Below, one piece after another: positions 47,501-62,500 of a stretch of 64,000 nt of DNA. Numbering within the stretch: the stretch's first letter is position 1; every line of letters begins with the position of its first letter. The DNA comes from Watersipora subatra (lineage: Eukaryota > Bryozoa > Gymnolaemata > Cheilostomatida > Watersiporidae), in contig NC_088714.1 in NCBI RefSeq assembly GCF_963576615.1, positions 42,874,072 to 42,938,071 on the forward strand. The letters run 5' to 3'. Below the pieces are notes generated by a model. It did not search any database. It saw only the letters and a list, made by a program, of their open reading frames with translations, and was not told the origin of the DNA. A program made the translations under genes and the position numbers.

Positions 47501-50500
47501 TCGTTTCTAGTAACAACCTTTTTAAGCTAAAAGTTCAGTCTAGGAAGAATCTTTTTACCTCCACTGGATAGAACTTTATCGTCGAATATCATCAATTTAG
47601 ATCCAGCAGCAGTGAGTGTTTTCATGATGTTGACTAGTATTCTCACTGCAAATGTCTTTAGACTAATTTAGCGAAGCAAAGTGGCGTTAAATCCATTCAG
47701 ATTTTACCGTTTCTTTGATTCGGAGCAGAAGCAATTCTGAACCCATTCGAAGCTTTGCAACACGCAAATTAATAAGTCGCTTTCAATAACTGAGATTATA
47801 GGAGTGATCGTTTCTATTTCAAACTTTTAACTTCAGCATGAATGTGTCAAGAATTGAGTTGAGAAAAGCCTTTTGCTCAGGTTCATTGTCATGAACCACC
47901 TTTTTCTTATGGCTAACATTGCAGCTAGTAGATTATACTGATCTAATATAACATGGCTCTAACCTAAGAAGAGGAACCCATGGATAACCTAGCTGTACGA
48001 GTCAGTTTGTTGACCGAACATTCAACCCTGGTTCTTGTGTAAATGCATATCTGTAGTCATACAGTAGCATATCTGTAGTCATACAGTTGCATATCTGTAA
48101 GCATACAGTTGCATATCTGTAGGCATACAGTTACACATCTGTAGTCATACAGTTGCATATCTGTAGTCATACAGTTGCACATCTGTAGGCATACAGTTGC
48201 ACATCTGTAGTCATACAGTTGCATATCTGTAGGTGCATAGCTGCGTATCTGGAAACATGTAGTTGCATATCTGTAGTCACATAGTCGAATATCTGTAGAC
48301 ATGTAGTTGTATATCAGTAGTCATAAGTTGAACATCTGTATTCATATAGTTGTGTATATCTGTAGTCATGCAGCTTCACTTTTGTAGGCATATAATTGCA
48401 CACATCAGGAGGCATATAGCTGTCTATTTACATGATCGAGATCAACTCCCTTATAGCTTCAGACCAGCCAGTTTCAATATGGAAGTTCTCAGCTAGCTGT
48501 TGTTGTTGTAGCGTCTCATTTAGATTAATTTTAGTTGTTTTAAATTAGTTACAGGTCAAAGGTCATTGATGGAAAAAGACATGTTTATTGATAACTTGGG
48601 ATACGTGAATAAAAAACGTAGTGGTGTTAGTAAAAAAATATCGTCTCCTTTTTTCTCTGTTGAGTTGCCTTGTTGTTTATTCTAGCTGTATAAACCTGTA
48701 ATCAGCCACTGTTGTAGGCACTGGTGCTCCTCTGTTTACCAGAGTCTTGTCTCGCTGTTTTTACAAAATGCAAACAAATGTTTCTGTTGCTGCAGAAAGA
48801 TTCAAGAAGACCTCCACTCGGAAGAGGAGGGGTATGAGGAGGAGGAGGATGTAGAAGAAGAGAAGGGTGAGGAGGAAGCTGAAGAAGAGGGAGAGGAGTG
48901 TGAGGAAGAAGGTAGCTGCCACTGAGACAATGCACTTCTTTTTATATTTTTTGTCATTTCTTAGAAAGACAGGATGTGATAATAGGTTCTGCTCTCTAAG
49001 CAGGCTACATATTATTATCACTGTATTAACATATGTGACCCCTGAATTGCTAGTGAGCTCAGTTCTCCCCTTTTTACACGATTGGTTTTTATTCTTTGTT
49101 AATCATGTTTGCTTGATTTCTCAAACTTGTTCATCTCCTTTGCAAGCAGAGTTTTCGGACGAGTATGAGGAGGAAGAGGAGGGGTATGAGGAGGAAGAGG
49201 GGTCATATGAGGGGTCAGAGAATGAGGAAGAGGAAGAAGAGGAACAAGCAACTGATGAGGAAACAAAAGCAGAGGTATTTCTTATGAGCTATTGCTAAGT
49301 ATAGGTATAACTAGCTAGATGCTCGGTATATGCTCGGTATATGCTTGCTGATCTTTACTTTGCTATGATTGCAATATCGTTGATCTGAGCGTTTTAACAA
49401 CGATATCAACTAATGACATCATTTCACATGTATTTTTCTTCTAAGCGTTTTAACCATGATAAATTTTCGATCTAAACAGATTTTTTCGATTTAAACCATC
49501 GATTTTCATCTTGAAACATCCTGGCAGCCAGATCACCTCAAACATCAAACAATCGCAAATTATAAAAAATACCGATGCTTTCTAATAAAATGTACCAAAG
49601 TTTCTGTGCAAGTTCATCTTTAGCATAAATAAAGAGAAGAAAATATGTCTGAAATTGGTAAGATTCTCATGTTAGATATCTGTCAAAGGACAATATCTCT
49701 GCCTTTTAATATTAATAAGATTCATATATATAATATAATTCATAAATATAATTATATACATATATAATCTACTATATAAACGGCAATCGTTGTGTGTGTG
49801 ATTGATTGTCCGCCTTATAGAGTACCGTACTTTTCGGACTATTACCCGCTACTAGGTATCTAGGGCGCGTTAACGGGAATCGACGGTTAATACACGCATC
49901 TATACATATTACATAACCTACCTATTCATCGGTTTTACACAAAATCACGTCACCTTCGGTTAGCGCTTGCCTCTTTACGGCGCCCAACGACACTGGCGCG
50001 TTTGAAACAGTAAATTTGCTGCCGTGTTATAAAGCACCGTCCTGAGTTCGGCTGCCTATACAGCTATACAAATGTACTAATCATTACATAAAATAAATTA
50101 ATGAGTAGTAATTTACATGCGATTAATTTTTACTGCCAACGTGTACCGAGAAGGTCACGCGAACGTTGGTTTCTTGCGGTCACTGGAAAACGCAGTTCTC
50201 TCCTACTAAATTTCTACATAAAAAAGGTAAGTATTTCTTAATCAATGTTGTATTGTATATGAATTGCCACACTTCCACTACATAACCCTTTCACTCGCGT
50301 CCGTGTACAAATTTAGCTACCGGCCTACTGCCAGCCATTTTGCCAATATTGCTTAATATGTATATATTATTTTTTCAATTTCAATCTCGATCTAGAACGT
50401 TTGTTTTGGTTATATACTTCATTTTGCCAACATGTTAACAAGCACTGTTATACAAAAAATTCGTTGTGTCTATACTTTGTGCATTTTAATTATCTGTGTA

Positions 50501-53500
50501 ATCACAAAAATTTGATATGGCTATAATTTCATCAACATAAGTAGTTATTTGTTTTTTAACTCGGACGCATTTAATGAACTCGCACAAAAATCTTCATTTT
50601 TAAGTTGGAAATTCTCAAACGAAGATTTAAAGTTAAATTTTAGGCTAATTTTATAGAGAAATCTTTGGACAACACTGTCACTACTATAAAAGTCTTAAAG
50701 ATCATTGGTTATGTTATCAACGAATAATAAAATTCAGTTGCTAGCAATTGCTGGGAAAGTCGCAAATATTGCGTCTACGGCGGTCGACCATAGAAAACGC
50801 ATAAATGAGTCTACTTCGGTGAAAGGGTTAAAAACGTTGGATTTGCCACTGTTTGTGATAGTAAACATGTTCATTTCCTTCCGCAGCTGAGTTACTTTTA
50901 CTTATTTTCCAGCTACGAGTACTACAGCTACTACAGAACTTGCACGGGTACTGCTACTGCGTTTTACCTACTAAATTTCTACATTGAAAAGGTTAGTAGG
51001 CCTACGTCTTATTCAATGTTGTATTGCCTACGAATTGCCACAGTTCCACTACATAACCTTTTCACTTGCATCCACGTACAAATTTAGTTATCGGCCTACT
51101 GCCAGCCATTTTGCCGATATTGCTTCATGATATTTTTTCAATTTGAAACTCCATCTAGAACGTTTGTTTTGGTTATATAGTAGATTTTGCCAACATGTTA
51201 ACAAGCACTGCTATGCAAAAAATTCATTGTATCTATACTTTGTGCATTTTAATTATCTGTGTAATCACAAAAATCTGAAATGGCTATAGTGTCATCAACA
51301 TAAGTAGTTATTTGTTTTTTAACTCGGACGCATTTAATGAACTCGCACAAAAAATCTTCGTTTTCAAGTTGGAAATTCTCAAACGAAGATTTAAAATCAA
51401 ATTTTAGGCTAATTTTATAGAGAAATCTTTGGAACACACTGTCATTACTATAAAAGTCTTAAAGATCGTTGGTTATGTTATCAACGAATAATAAAATTCA
51501 GTTGCTAGCAATTGCTGGGAAAGTGGCAAAAATGTGTTTACGGCGGTCGACCATGGAAAGCGCATGAATGAGTCTACTTCAGTGAAAGGGTTGAAAACGT
51601 TGGATTTGCCACTGTTTGTGATAGTAAACATGTTCATTTCCTTCCGCAGCTGAGTTACTTTTACTTTTTTTCCAGCTACAAGTACTACAGATCTACAGCT
51701 ACTACAGAACTTGCACGGGCACTCCGAGCGTTGCAATAGGCGACGGTGAGAAGAAAGCGAGCAGGTATATTACAAAAAAAGCACACAATCTCATTCAATT
51801 TTAAAAATGCTTGAAGCAGTGCAATGCCTTCTAAAAAGCCTACTGCTCAAACGCAAGAACAAATTGATTCCCGTAGAGAAAGGGACCAAATTCTCAAAGC
51901 AGCAGCTAGACGAGCAGAAACTGCAGAGCAAACCCAGCTACGCCCACAACGAAACGGAACTGCTACTGCATCTGCTAGAAGTGCAGAAACTGCAGAGCAA
52001 ACACAGCTACGCCTACAACGAAACAGAATAGCAGCTGCTAAAAGAGCAGAAACTGCTGAACAAACACAGGTACATCGAGAGCAGGCCAGAATAGATGCTG
52101 CAGCCGCTAGAAGTGCAGAGACTACTGAACCAACCCAGCAGCGACTCAAACGGCTCAGAGCAGCCGCTACATCGGCCAGACATGCAGAAACCTCCAAGCA
52201 GATGCAGCGGCGACAAGAACATGATGCACTAGCTACAACAGCTGCTCGGTGAGCTGAATTTCCTGAGCAGATGAAACGGCGACAACAGCGTGATGCACTA
52301 ACTACAGCAGCTGCTACCAGGCGCCGTGTATGGCCAGAAAACTTTGCACTTGACTACAGTCCTGCAACATAGTATAGGGCCGAATTTTTCTATGGGACGA
52401 ATGTCCAAAAATGCTCCAGATGTAATGCCTTACGTTGAAAAGGCGAGAGGCCATATATGTAGTTTATATAGTAGATTTTATTGATAATAAATTTTATCAA
52501 CACGGCCACATTACTGCTGCACAGTTTGTATATACCATGTCAAAACACAGGCTATAGACGAAGAACTGGTGAGTCATGATTAGTGTTTCAAGCATGTAGA
52601 AATCTCAATTCAATAAATGCTGCTGATAGCTAAGCAGTGCAATAGGAAAATATTTTCTAGAATTTCTTAAAATATGTAAAACTTTTCAATACTGCCAGTT
52701 TGAAGAACATCAGTTTGCCTAGCAATGTCAATTTCATTATCAGTTCTGTGTACAAAATTAGGACAAGTCCGATTTGAGTAGTCCGAGACTGATGCATTGT
52801 AAACTAGCTGTAAAACACATCGCATATTTCTATTGGTCTCCAACATTATTGACATATACAACTGCATATGTGTATGCAGTCAGATCAGCACAAAAATTTC
52901 AGTAGATTGCATATTTGGAGTTGTTTTACAGTATGAAAGACAACTCTCAATAAAACTATTGCTTTGTGTAAATCTGTTCCCGAACACGGGTAATGCAGCT
53001 AGTATAATATAATTCATAATTTGAGATTGTCCACCATGTAAATATTTTGGGTCATCCGACAGCATATGCTATGCTCATTATTCACCTTTTATATTCAGAG
53101 CCATACATGAGGCTGAGTTGAAATAAGCAACCTATCTGAGAGTCAACAAAGCTTTCCACCGATCCTATGAATATAAATTTATCAAGCTAATCAATATAGT
53201 ACTCGATTGAAGCAATGCAGATCTCAGGAGTATTTCTATCAAACAGATGCAAGACAAATTGAGGTTGGCACCTTGAGATAGGAGTGTCTTAGCTTTGTCA
53301 ATAAGCTCCTTGGTTCCATCCGTAAAAGTTGCTAGACTCTCACACACTTCCTTCCTGTTCAGTTTGCTTGAAGATGTAGAGTGGAAGCCTTCCATCATAC
53401 ACTTGCAGCTTTACTGATTTTCCAGCATTGCTTATAAGCTGATGTATCAACCAATGGTGTGAAATGAGAAGTTTTGCTCCTGCTACAAAGAATGTGAATG

Positions 53501-56500
53501 AGGAGACAAAACATCAAAAACAATCGCAAAAGATAGAAACATACTGATATTTTGTAATAAAATCTATTAAAATTGGGATAAAAATTTCATCTTTAATTAT
53601 AGTAATAGATTCCAGTTTTTGAAACAATCAATTTGCTAATAAATATTTTGTCAGCGAATTCCTCAGGTTGTAGAGAATAGAAATCATTCTGAAACACCAA
53701 TAAATAAAGAACTACATACAGTTGGTCATTGTTTTAATTGCAATATATAGCAATTATATGTATTACATTTGCAAAACTTATCGTCAATGAAACAAAATTG
53801 TTGAAATAGCTGTTGTAGTCTATGAATAACTATCCAATACTGTACTCTGTAGCTTTTTGCAAGTCTGAACAAGATAACATTTACTAACAGTTACTAGGTA
53901 TTTTCACATTGAAGATTGCCAGGCGCACAATTATTCCACAGTGGTATCAGTTGGACGCGTAGTCTAATGGATAACATGCCTCTCATCAGAACTGGAAGTT
54001 TAGAGTTCAAATCTAGTTCCAAGCGAAGTATTCCTTTGTAAAACTTTATCGCTATAACTGGACACTAATGACAGAATGACAAACATTGCGATATAGATTA
54101 CATTATTATATTTATTACTAACTACTATTACGCGACTAGAATAACTGTTAAAAGCTCCTGGTTAACAATGGTAAAATTGCAGCATCTATATAAATCTCAA
54201 AGTTTGTGTGTGATTCTGTGTGTCTAGTTATATAACTATATAACTATAGCTAATAGCTAGACACACAGATTTTAGTAGCTATTACAATCTTGGAATAAAG
54301 AATCCGTATCGCATAAGATTTGATCTCGGAACCTTTTTTAGATAATAGGCTAAACCATTAAGCTACACAAGATTGATGGATTCATTGGGCGATGTGAGTC
54401 GATACCTGGGTGAAAATATGCTTAGTGATATGCGTTACGCACCGTGATTAAAACGTGCTCTCACGGTTCTTATTAGTAAGTTTAGCAATACGGATACTAG
54501 CTTATTCAAATTAGCCATTGGCAATGTGCCAGGCTAATGGCAAGTGGCAGGTAACTACATTACCTGTCATTGTTCATAAGCTGATTTTTAATAGTTGTAT
54601 GATAATTCATGCAGGACATAAGAATATACTTTGTAATATCTTACTTTGGATTTGTGTTCTTTCAATATTAAGATTGGATTTTTAGTCATGTGAGAGTGTT
54701 CATACTGCTATATTGTCTAAATTTGGTATTGCCCTGATTGTATGCTCTGACTATGTGCTCCGACTGTATGCTCCACCTACAGGCTCCTATTAAATGCTCC
54801 GATTATAAGCTCGACTACATGCTCCGACTACAAACTCTTCACTAGATTATCCGACTATATGCTCTTACTACAGGCTCCGACTATATGTCCTGACTATATA
54901 CTCTGACATTATGCTCTGGCTATAAATTCCGACCATACGCTCTAACCATATGCTCAAACTATATACTCTTACTACAGACTTCGACTATATGTCCTGACTT
55001 TACTCTCTGGTTATATGCTCCGATTATATACTCCTACTATATACTCTAATTATATGCTCTGACTACATACTCCGATTATATACTCCGACTATATACTCCA
55101 ACTATATACTCCGACAATATACTCCGACTATATACTCCGATTATATACTCCGACTATATACTCCGACTATATACTCCGACTACATACTCCGACTATATAC
55201 TCCGACTGTATACTCCGACTGTATACTCCGACTATATACTCCGACTATATACTCCGACTATATACTCCGACTATATACTCCAATTATATACTCCGACTAT
55301 ATACTCCGATTATATACTCCGATTATATACTCCGACTATATACTCCGATTATATATTCCGACTATATACTCCGACTATATACTCCGACTATATACTCCGA
55401 CTATATACTCCGACTATATACTCCGACTATATACTCCGACTATATACTCCGACTATATACTCTGACTATATACTCCGACTATAGGTTCTGACTAACATTT
55501 TAGTTTAAGTATCAATCCATTTATTCTTTGCTTTTTGGGATACTTACCGATACAGTAAGGTTTAAAATTCACAAACAATGTTGCTATTATTTTATTATAA
55601 TTTATAGCATGTTTATTGTATACGATCTATTTTAAAGAGCAAGGAAAACTTGTGTTTGAATGTAACATATAATCTGCGCTGAAAAACAATCGTGTTAAAA
55701 ATAAATCGCCCAAAAATCATAAAAGGCTATTAACCAAACAATGACGTACTCTCTGTTGCTACAACAATAATGGTGCACATATCAACTGGCAGAGTAGTCA
55801 ATATTGCAAATATTTGTCACAATACAAATCTAAAGGTATGGCTTAGTTTGAAATTGATCAAATGCAACCAATAGAGAATACTTTGGGAGTTTTTCATTTT
55901 TATTTGAACTTCATTCAAATGAAATACCATAACAACTGCATTATTTGAATAATCATGGGAAATTTTAACAAGCTCGCGAGACATGACCCATTTCTCTGTA
56001 AATAAGCTAGCAGTGAACGGACAAACATTCTATATGTAGTTTATGATCTTCAGCAATCGTTCTGTGAGGCTAAGGCTATAGGCATTTCCTTATACCAAGG
56101 TCAGCCACATGTCACGCCAGTTGATAACATTGATATATTAAAAGCGTATAGACACACATAAGCGGAGCTCTTATTTTTCTGTAGGTATGTTTTTACATAG
56201 AGGTATGCATCTTTCGATGGTTTAGTCTTCACAAGTAGATGTACATTGTATACGGGTTAAGTGCGCGTATGTTCTATTGCAGACTCGGATAAACTATGAG
56301 GTCCTTCATGACTTTGAAAAGCAGGAGAAGGGAGACTTGAGTGTAAAGAAGGGAGAAATTGTGACTCTGTGTTCTGTAAGGTAAGATAGTGGGTGTAAGT
56401 AAATCCACCTAGGCACTTGTAATTGACTTTGCATTCACCATGGAGTTGCCTTCTTTTATTTTGGTATATGTTTGGTACATAAAGTAATTTACTTATGATT

Positions 56501-59500
56501 TAGTGAGGTGTTTCGCCATGCATTAATCCCTCCTACTACACTGTTTTAACTACGGCAGCATTGCTGTATCACTATGGCTGCATTGCTGTATCACTATGGC
56601 AGCATTGATGTATCGCTATGGCAGCATTGCTGTATCGCTATGGCAGCATTGCTGTATCGCTATGGCAGCATTGCTGTATCGCTATGGCAGCATTGCTGTG
56701 TCGCTATGGCAGCATAGCTGTATCGCTATGGCAGCATAGCTGTATAGCTATGGCAGCATAACAGTATCGCTATGGCAGCATAGCTGTATCGCTATGGCAA
56801 CATAGCTGTATCGCTATGGCAGCATAGCTGTATCACTATGGCAGCATAGCTGTATCACTATGGCAGCATTGCTGTATCACTATGGCAGCATTGCTGTATC
56901 ACTATGGCAGCATAGCTGTATCACTATGGCAGCAGTGCTGCATCACTATGGCAGCATTGCTGCATCACAAGTTTTTGGTGGCCTTTGTTTGCATGTGTAT
57001 AGTAATTAACTGCCAGTCTTGTCACTGAGACATGAAAGGGAGCGGACAGTCTATCCACTATGAACGTTCTTTAGTAGCAAGCTGGTTGATGTCAGCAATC
57101 TTTACTATAATAACAGTTGTGTCTGTTCGTCCGATGCCATGGTTGCATGTTGGGAAAAATTATGCATCCAACAAGATTCAAACTTGAACATTTAGTTTAA
57201 CCTGCAGACACGCGACCATCTACACAAGTCGACCACTGTGTTCTATTTTGGAATAATTGTGAACATAGTTATTACACCTGATGATCTCTCGCAACACACT
57301 AGACTACCTGGGTACTAGTATTAATAATAACAACCATCTTGTTACATAGTGGAATAATTATGCTCATAGTTATTACACCTGATGATCTCTCACAGTACAC
57401 TAGACTACCCGGATACTAGTATTAATAATAAAAACCATATTGTTACATTGTGGAATAATTATGCTCATAGTTATTACACCTGATGATCTCTCACAGCACA
57501 AGAGACTACCCGGATACTAGTATTAATAATAAAAACCATATTGTTACATTGTGGAATAATTGTGCACATAGTTATTACACCTGATGATGTCTCACAGCAC
57601 ACTAGACTACCAGGGTACTAGTATTAATAATAACAACCATCTTGTTACATTGTGGAATAATTGTGCACATAGTTATTACACCTGATGATCTCTCACATTA
57701 CACTAGACTACCAGAGTACTAGTATTAATAATAACAACCATCTTGTTACAATGTGGAATAATTGTGCACATAGTTATTACACCTGTTGATCTCTCATGGT
57801 ACACTAGACTACCAGAGTACTAGTATTAATAATAACAACCATCTTGTTACAATGTGGAATAATTGTGCACATAGTTATTACACCTGTTGATCTCTCATGG
57901 TACACTAGACTACCAGAGTACTAGTATTAATAATAACAACCATCTTGTTACATAGTGGAATAGTTGTGCACATAGTTATTACACACAATGATCTCTCACA
58001 TTACACTAGACTACCAGGGTACTAGTAATAGCAAGGTATTTACCAAGAGTACCTCGAGACTAATTTTAACTATTTGAATGGAATTTGACCAACCCTCCTC
58101 CTTCATCTACAAAAAATAGTCGATGAACACTTTCCATCGATATGCTATCCTGGCACTGATTGGTTCAAGAGTATTTAGCACTAATTTTACCTCATTGATT
58201 TTTATCCAAGTTATTCTTTTCTGTCCAGTTTTTGTTAGTTCCTCATAGTTCGAGTATTATATGTGTAATGTATTATACAAATATATAGCATGTACAATGA
58301 CATATATACGCTTACTTACATGTATAACAATTGTGAAAGTTTAGAAAGCAGTGTAAGTGTTCTTAAGTGTTTACATTATTGTTCATATTTAAAAGAATCT
58401 CATTTCTTTTTCTCAGTAATTCCCATTTTGCTAGTCGGTTTATAAGGTAAAGCCCCTCCCTGAAGTAGAAAAGCTTACTATATTCTCAAATTATATCAAT
58501 GCTTAAAAACCATTCTATATAAAGAATGGCAGTTATTGTACTTGAGCTGAGTAATTGGTGCTTGCTGAAATATGATGAGGTTACAATAGACATCTTGCTT
58601 CAACAGTGATGTGGATAGCTCGCAGATCTCTCCTGGCAGCCCTTGCCAAGATCATTATAAAAACAATCTGTATCAATTTGCCATTTGTCTGCATTGAATG
58701 GGACTACTTAGGTCAAAAGTGCAATGCTGATACAGTTGCTAAACCTCAGGGCCATGTAATCGTGAGTTCTATCCCTAGTTATGACATATTTAGCAAAAAT
58801 CAACTTTCAGCCCTCTTGCGCATTTGGCCTATTTGGTGGTCTATAGTATGAGTCTTCATTTAGCAATGTAAAAGGCTCATAGAGGCTGTTGTACTTATTT
58901 AGGGAAGATGGGTGGTGGCAATGTGAGAATGCTCAGGGTGACACAGGCTTTCTCCCAAAAACCTTCCTCAAGCAGCACATTATGTATTCTGACCTTATGC
59001 AAGAGGATGACAGTCCCACGAGTCCGAGAACTGGCAAAGCGTTATGGGGCAGTGTCAAAAAGGCTTTGACCGAGGTATGTGGCGCTATAAACACAAGAAT
59101 GGCTATTCCTTGATGTAGTCCTGCTAATTGTTGAAGTTTGAATATATTTCCTGTTTTCAGATAATTTAGTTTGACTCACACAATCAGTGTTTACTTTACA
59201 CATATTCAAGATTAACATCCTGTAAACACCTCATTCTTTCACTCTTATATCTCTCACTCTTATATCTCTCACTCTTATATCTTTCACTCTTATATCTCTC
59301 ATTTTTATATTTCTCACTCTTATATCTCTCACTCTTATATCTCTCACTCTTATATCTCTCATTCTTATATCTCTCACTCTTATATCTCTCGCTCTTATAT
59401 CTCTCACTCTTATATCTCTCACTCTTATATCTCTCACTCTTATATCTCTCATTCTTATATTTCTCACTCTTATATCTCTCGCTCTTATATCTCTCACTCT

Positions 59501-62500
59501 TATATCTCTCGCTCTTATATCTCTCGCTCTTATATCTCTCACTCTTATATCTCTCACTCTTATATCTCTCACTCTTATATCTCTCACTCTTATATCTCTC
59601 ATTCTTATATCTCTCACTCTTATATCTCTCGCTCTTATATCTCTCGCTCTTATATCTCTCGCTCTTATATCTCTCGCTCTTATATCTCTCGCTCTTATAT
59701 CTCTCACTCTTATATCTCTCACTCTTATATCTCTCAATCTCATATCTCTCACTCTTATATCTTTCATATCTCTCACTCTTTTATCTTTCATATCTCTCAC
59801 TCTTATATCTCTCACTCTTATATCTCTCACTTTTATATCTCTCACTCTTATATCTCTCAGTCTTATACCTCTCACTCTTATATCTCTCACTCTTATATTT
59901 CTCACTCTTGTATCTCTCACTCTTATATCTCTCACTCTTATATCTCTCACTCTTATATCTCTCATTCTTATATCTCTCACTCTTATATCTCTCGCTCTTA
60001 TATCTCTCGCTCTTATATCTCTCGCTCTTATATCTCTCGCTCTTATATCTCTCGCTCTTATATCTCTCGCTCTTATATCTCTCGCTCTTATATCTCTCGC
60101 TCTTATATCTCTCGCTCTTATATCTCTCGCTCTTATATCTCTCGCTCTTATATCTCTCGCTCTTATATCTCTCGCTCTTATATCTCTCGCTCTTATATCT
60201 CTCGCTCTTATATCTCTCACTCTTATATCTCTCACTCTTATATCTCTCAATCTCATATCTCTCACTCTTATATCTTTCATATCTCTCACTCTTTTATCTT
60301 TCATATCTCTCACTCTTATATCTCTCACTCTTATATCTCTCACTTTTATATCTCTCACTCTTATATCTCTCAGTCTTATACCTCTCACTCTTATATCTCT
60401 CACTCTTATATCTCTCAGTCTTATACCTCTCACTCTTATATCTCTCACTCTTATATCTCTCACTCTTATATCTCTCACTCTTATATCTTTCATATCTCTC
60501 ATTCTTATATTTCTCACTCTTATATCTCTCACTCTTATATCTCTCAGTCTTATATCTCTCATTCTTATATCTCTCACTCTTATATCTCTCAGTCTTATAT
60601 CTCTCAGTCTTATATCTCTCAGTCTTATATCTCTCACTTTTATATCTCTCAGTCTTATATCTCTCACTCTTATATCTCTCACTCTTATATCTCTCACTCT
60701 TATATCTCTCACTCTTATATCTCTCAGTCTTATATCTCTCACTCTTATATTTCTCAGTCTTATATCTCTCACTCTTATATATCTCAGTCTTATATCTCTC
60801 ACTCTTGTATCTCTCACTCTTATATCTCTCACTCTTGTATCTCTCACTCTTATATCTCTCACTCTTATATCTCTCACTCTTATATCTCTCAGTCTTATAT
60901 CTCTCATTCTTATATCTCTCATTCTTATATCTCTCACTCTTATATTTCTCAGTCTTATATCTCTCACTCTTATATTTCTCAGTCTTATATCTCTCACTCT
61001 TATATATCTCAGTCTTATATCTCTCACTCTTGTATCTCTCACTCTTATATCTCTCACTCTTATATCTCTCACTCTTATATCTCTCACTCTTATATCTCTC
61101 ACTCTTATATCTCTCAGTCTTATATCTCTCATTCTTATATCTCTCATTCTTATATCTCTCACTCTTATATCTCTCACTCTTATATCTCTCAGTCTTATAT
61201 CTCTCACTCTTATATCTCTCAGTCTTATATCTCTCACTCTTATATCTCTCACTCTTATATCTCTCACTCTTATATCTCTCACTCTTATATCTCTCACTCT
61301 TATATCTCTCACTCTTATATCTCTCACTCTTATATCTCTCACTCTTATATCTCTCACTCTTATATCTCTCACTCTTATATCTCTCACTCTTATATCTCTC
61401 ATTCTTATATCTCTCACTCTTATATCTCTCACTCTTATATCTCTCAGTCTTATATCTCTCACTCTTATATCTCTCAGTCTTATATCTTTCACTCTTATAT
61501 CTCTCACTCTTATATCTCTCAGTCTTATATCTCTCACTCTTATATCTCTCACTCTTATATCTCTCACTTTTATATTTCTCACTCTTATATCTCCCAGTCT
61601 GATCCTGAAGTTCCTCGTATCTACTGCAGATATCTCTTTGACTCTCTGTAGACTAGTGCCACAGATGTGCTGCATGCGCTAGGAGCTGTACCTGCAGGCT
61701 TTAGAGAGCCTACCTGTGCCAAGCTACTTGCACTGGATGATAAGCACACCCATGTTAACTACAGCAGTGTTAAACTCAGCAACTCCAATGTCTTCTACAA
61801 GGATCTTTTTTACAACCCTATCACACAGCGTGTAAGTTCACTCCTTTTTTCTATTACTTACTTTGGTTTAGTTGTTATAGACTAATTCGCTAGCTTATCT
61901 CTGATACTTACTGCCGGTTGAAAGGCCATCCAGAGCAGCCCATTAAACTAAGTGGTATCATAGCGCAAACAGGAAGAACAACTTCAACATTTCTCTTTCT
62001 TTTGTCTGAGTATTTCTCATATATGCAGGTTTGCAAGGCTGAAACGTGCTCGAACAAAAAAATAAGCTTTGTGAAAGTTTTGCAACAATACTTCAAAATT
62101 TTTCGTAACATTTTAAAAAACTAAATTTCTTAATATGAGTTGGATATTTTTATATTCATTTTTGATTATGTTTGTAACACATAATATTTCTTAACATCAT
62201 CTTGTATTATAGATTATTTGAGTTTATACCGTAAGTTGAACTACTTGATTTATATGAGTTTCATTAAAAATATTTTTCCTGACAATGAGCTGCTCAATCA
62301 TAACAAAGCAGCAGGCATAAATCATGAGCTCCCCGAATGCACGCGATTACGCCTCATTCATTGCTAGTATCAGCCGCAGTGTAAAAGTTCGTGAATTTGT
62401 CAGCTAATTCTTTGATACTACCCTCATTCGTTTCAAGCTTTATTTACCCATCAGTCCTTTGATCAGATGTTTGCAGCGAAAAGTATGCAAGGAGATTAAT

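Larger units (their letters stand above)
49768..53002 (+). mobile_element. Helitron with decayed coding region
   Basis: 3235 bp. It starts TCTACTATATAAACGGCAAT and ends CCCGAACACGGG (a hairpin) then TAATGCAGCTAG. The flanks are A (49767) and T (53003), the Helitron rule. Inside are a MITE insertion, a 763-bp tandem duplication and a truncated frame with repeats typical of Helitron Rep/helicase N-termini. Located in NPHP1 intron 6. Confidence 0.85.

Noticed and set aside
51824-52252. Host gene with Ala/Gln-rich repeats
   Set aside because: It lies within a Helitron with clear ends, and the repeats are typical of Helitron protein N-termini.
53953-54025. tRNA gene candidate
   Set aside because: A and B boxes are present, but the acceptor and anticodon stems do not pair and the same head and tail recur elsewhere, so it is a SINE.
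54720-58025. CRISPR-like regular repeats
   Set aside because: Monomers are contiguous without unique spacers, and the genome is eukaryotic.
59231-61675. 814-codon minus-strand and 564-codon plus-strand frames
   Set aside because: 15-bp simple array translated as five-residue repeats; no flanking gene signals on the minus strand.
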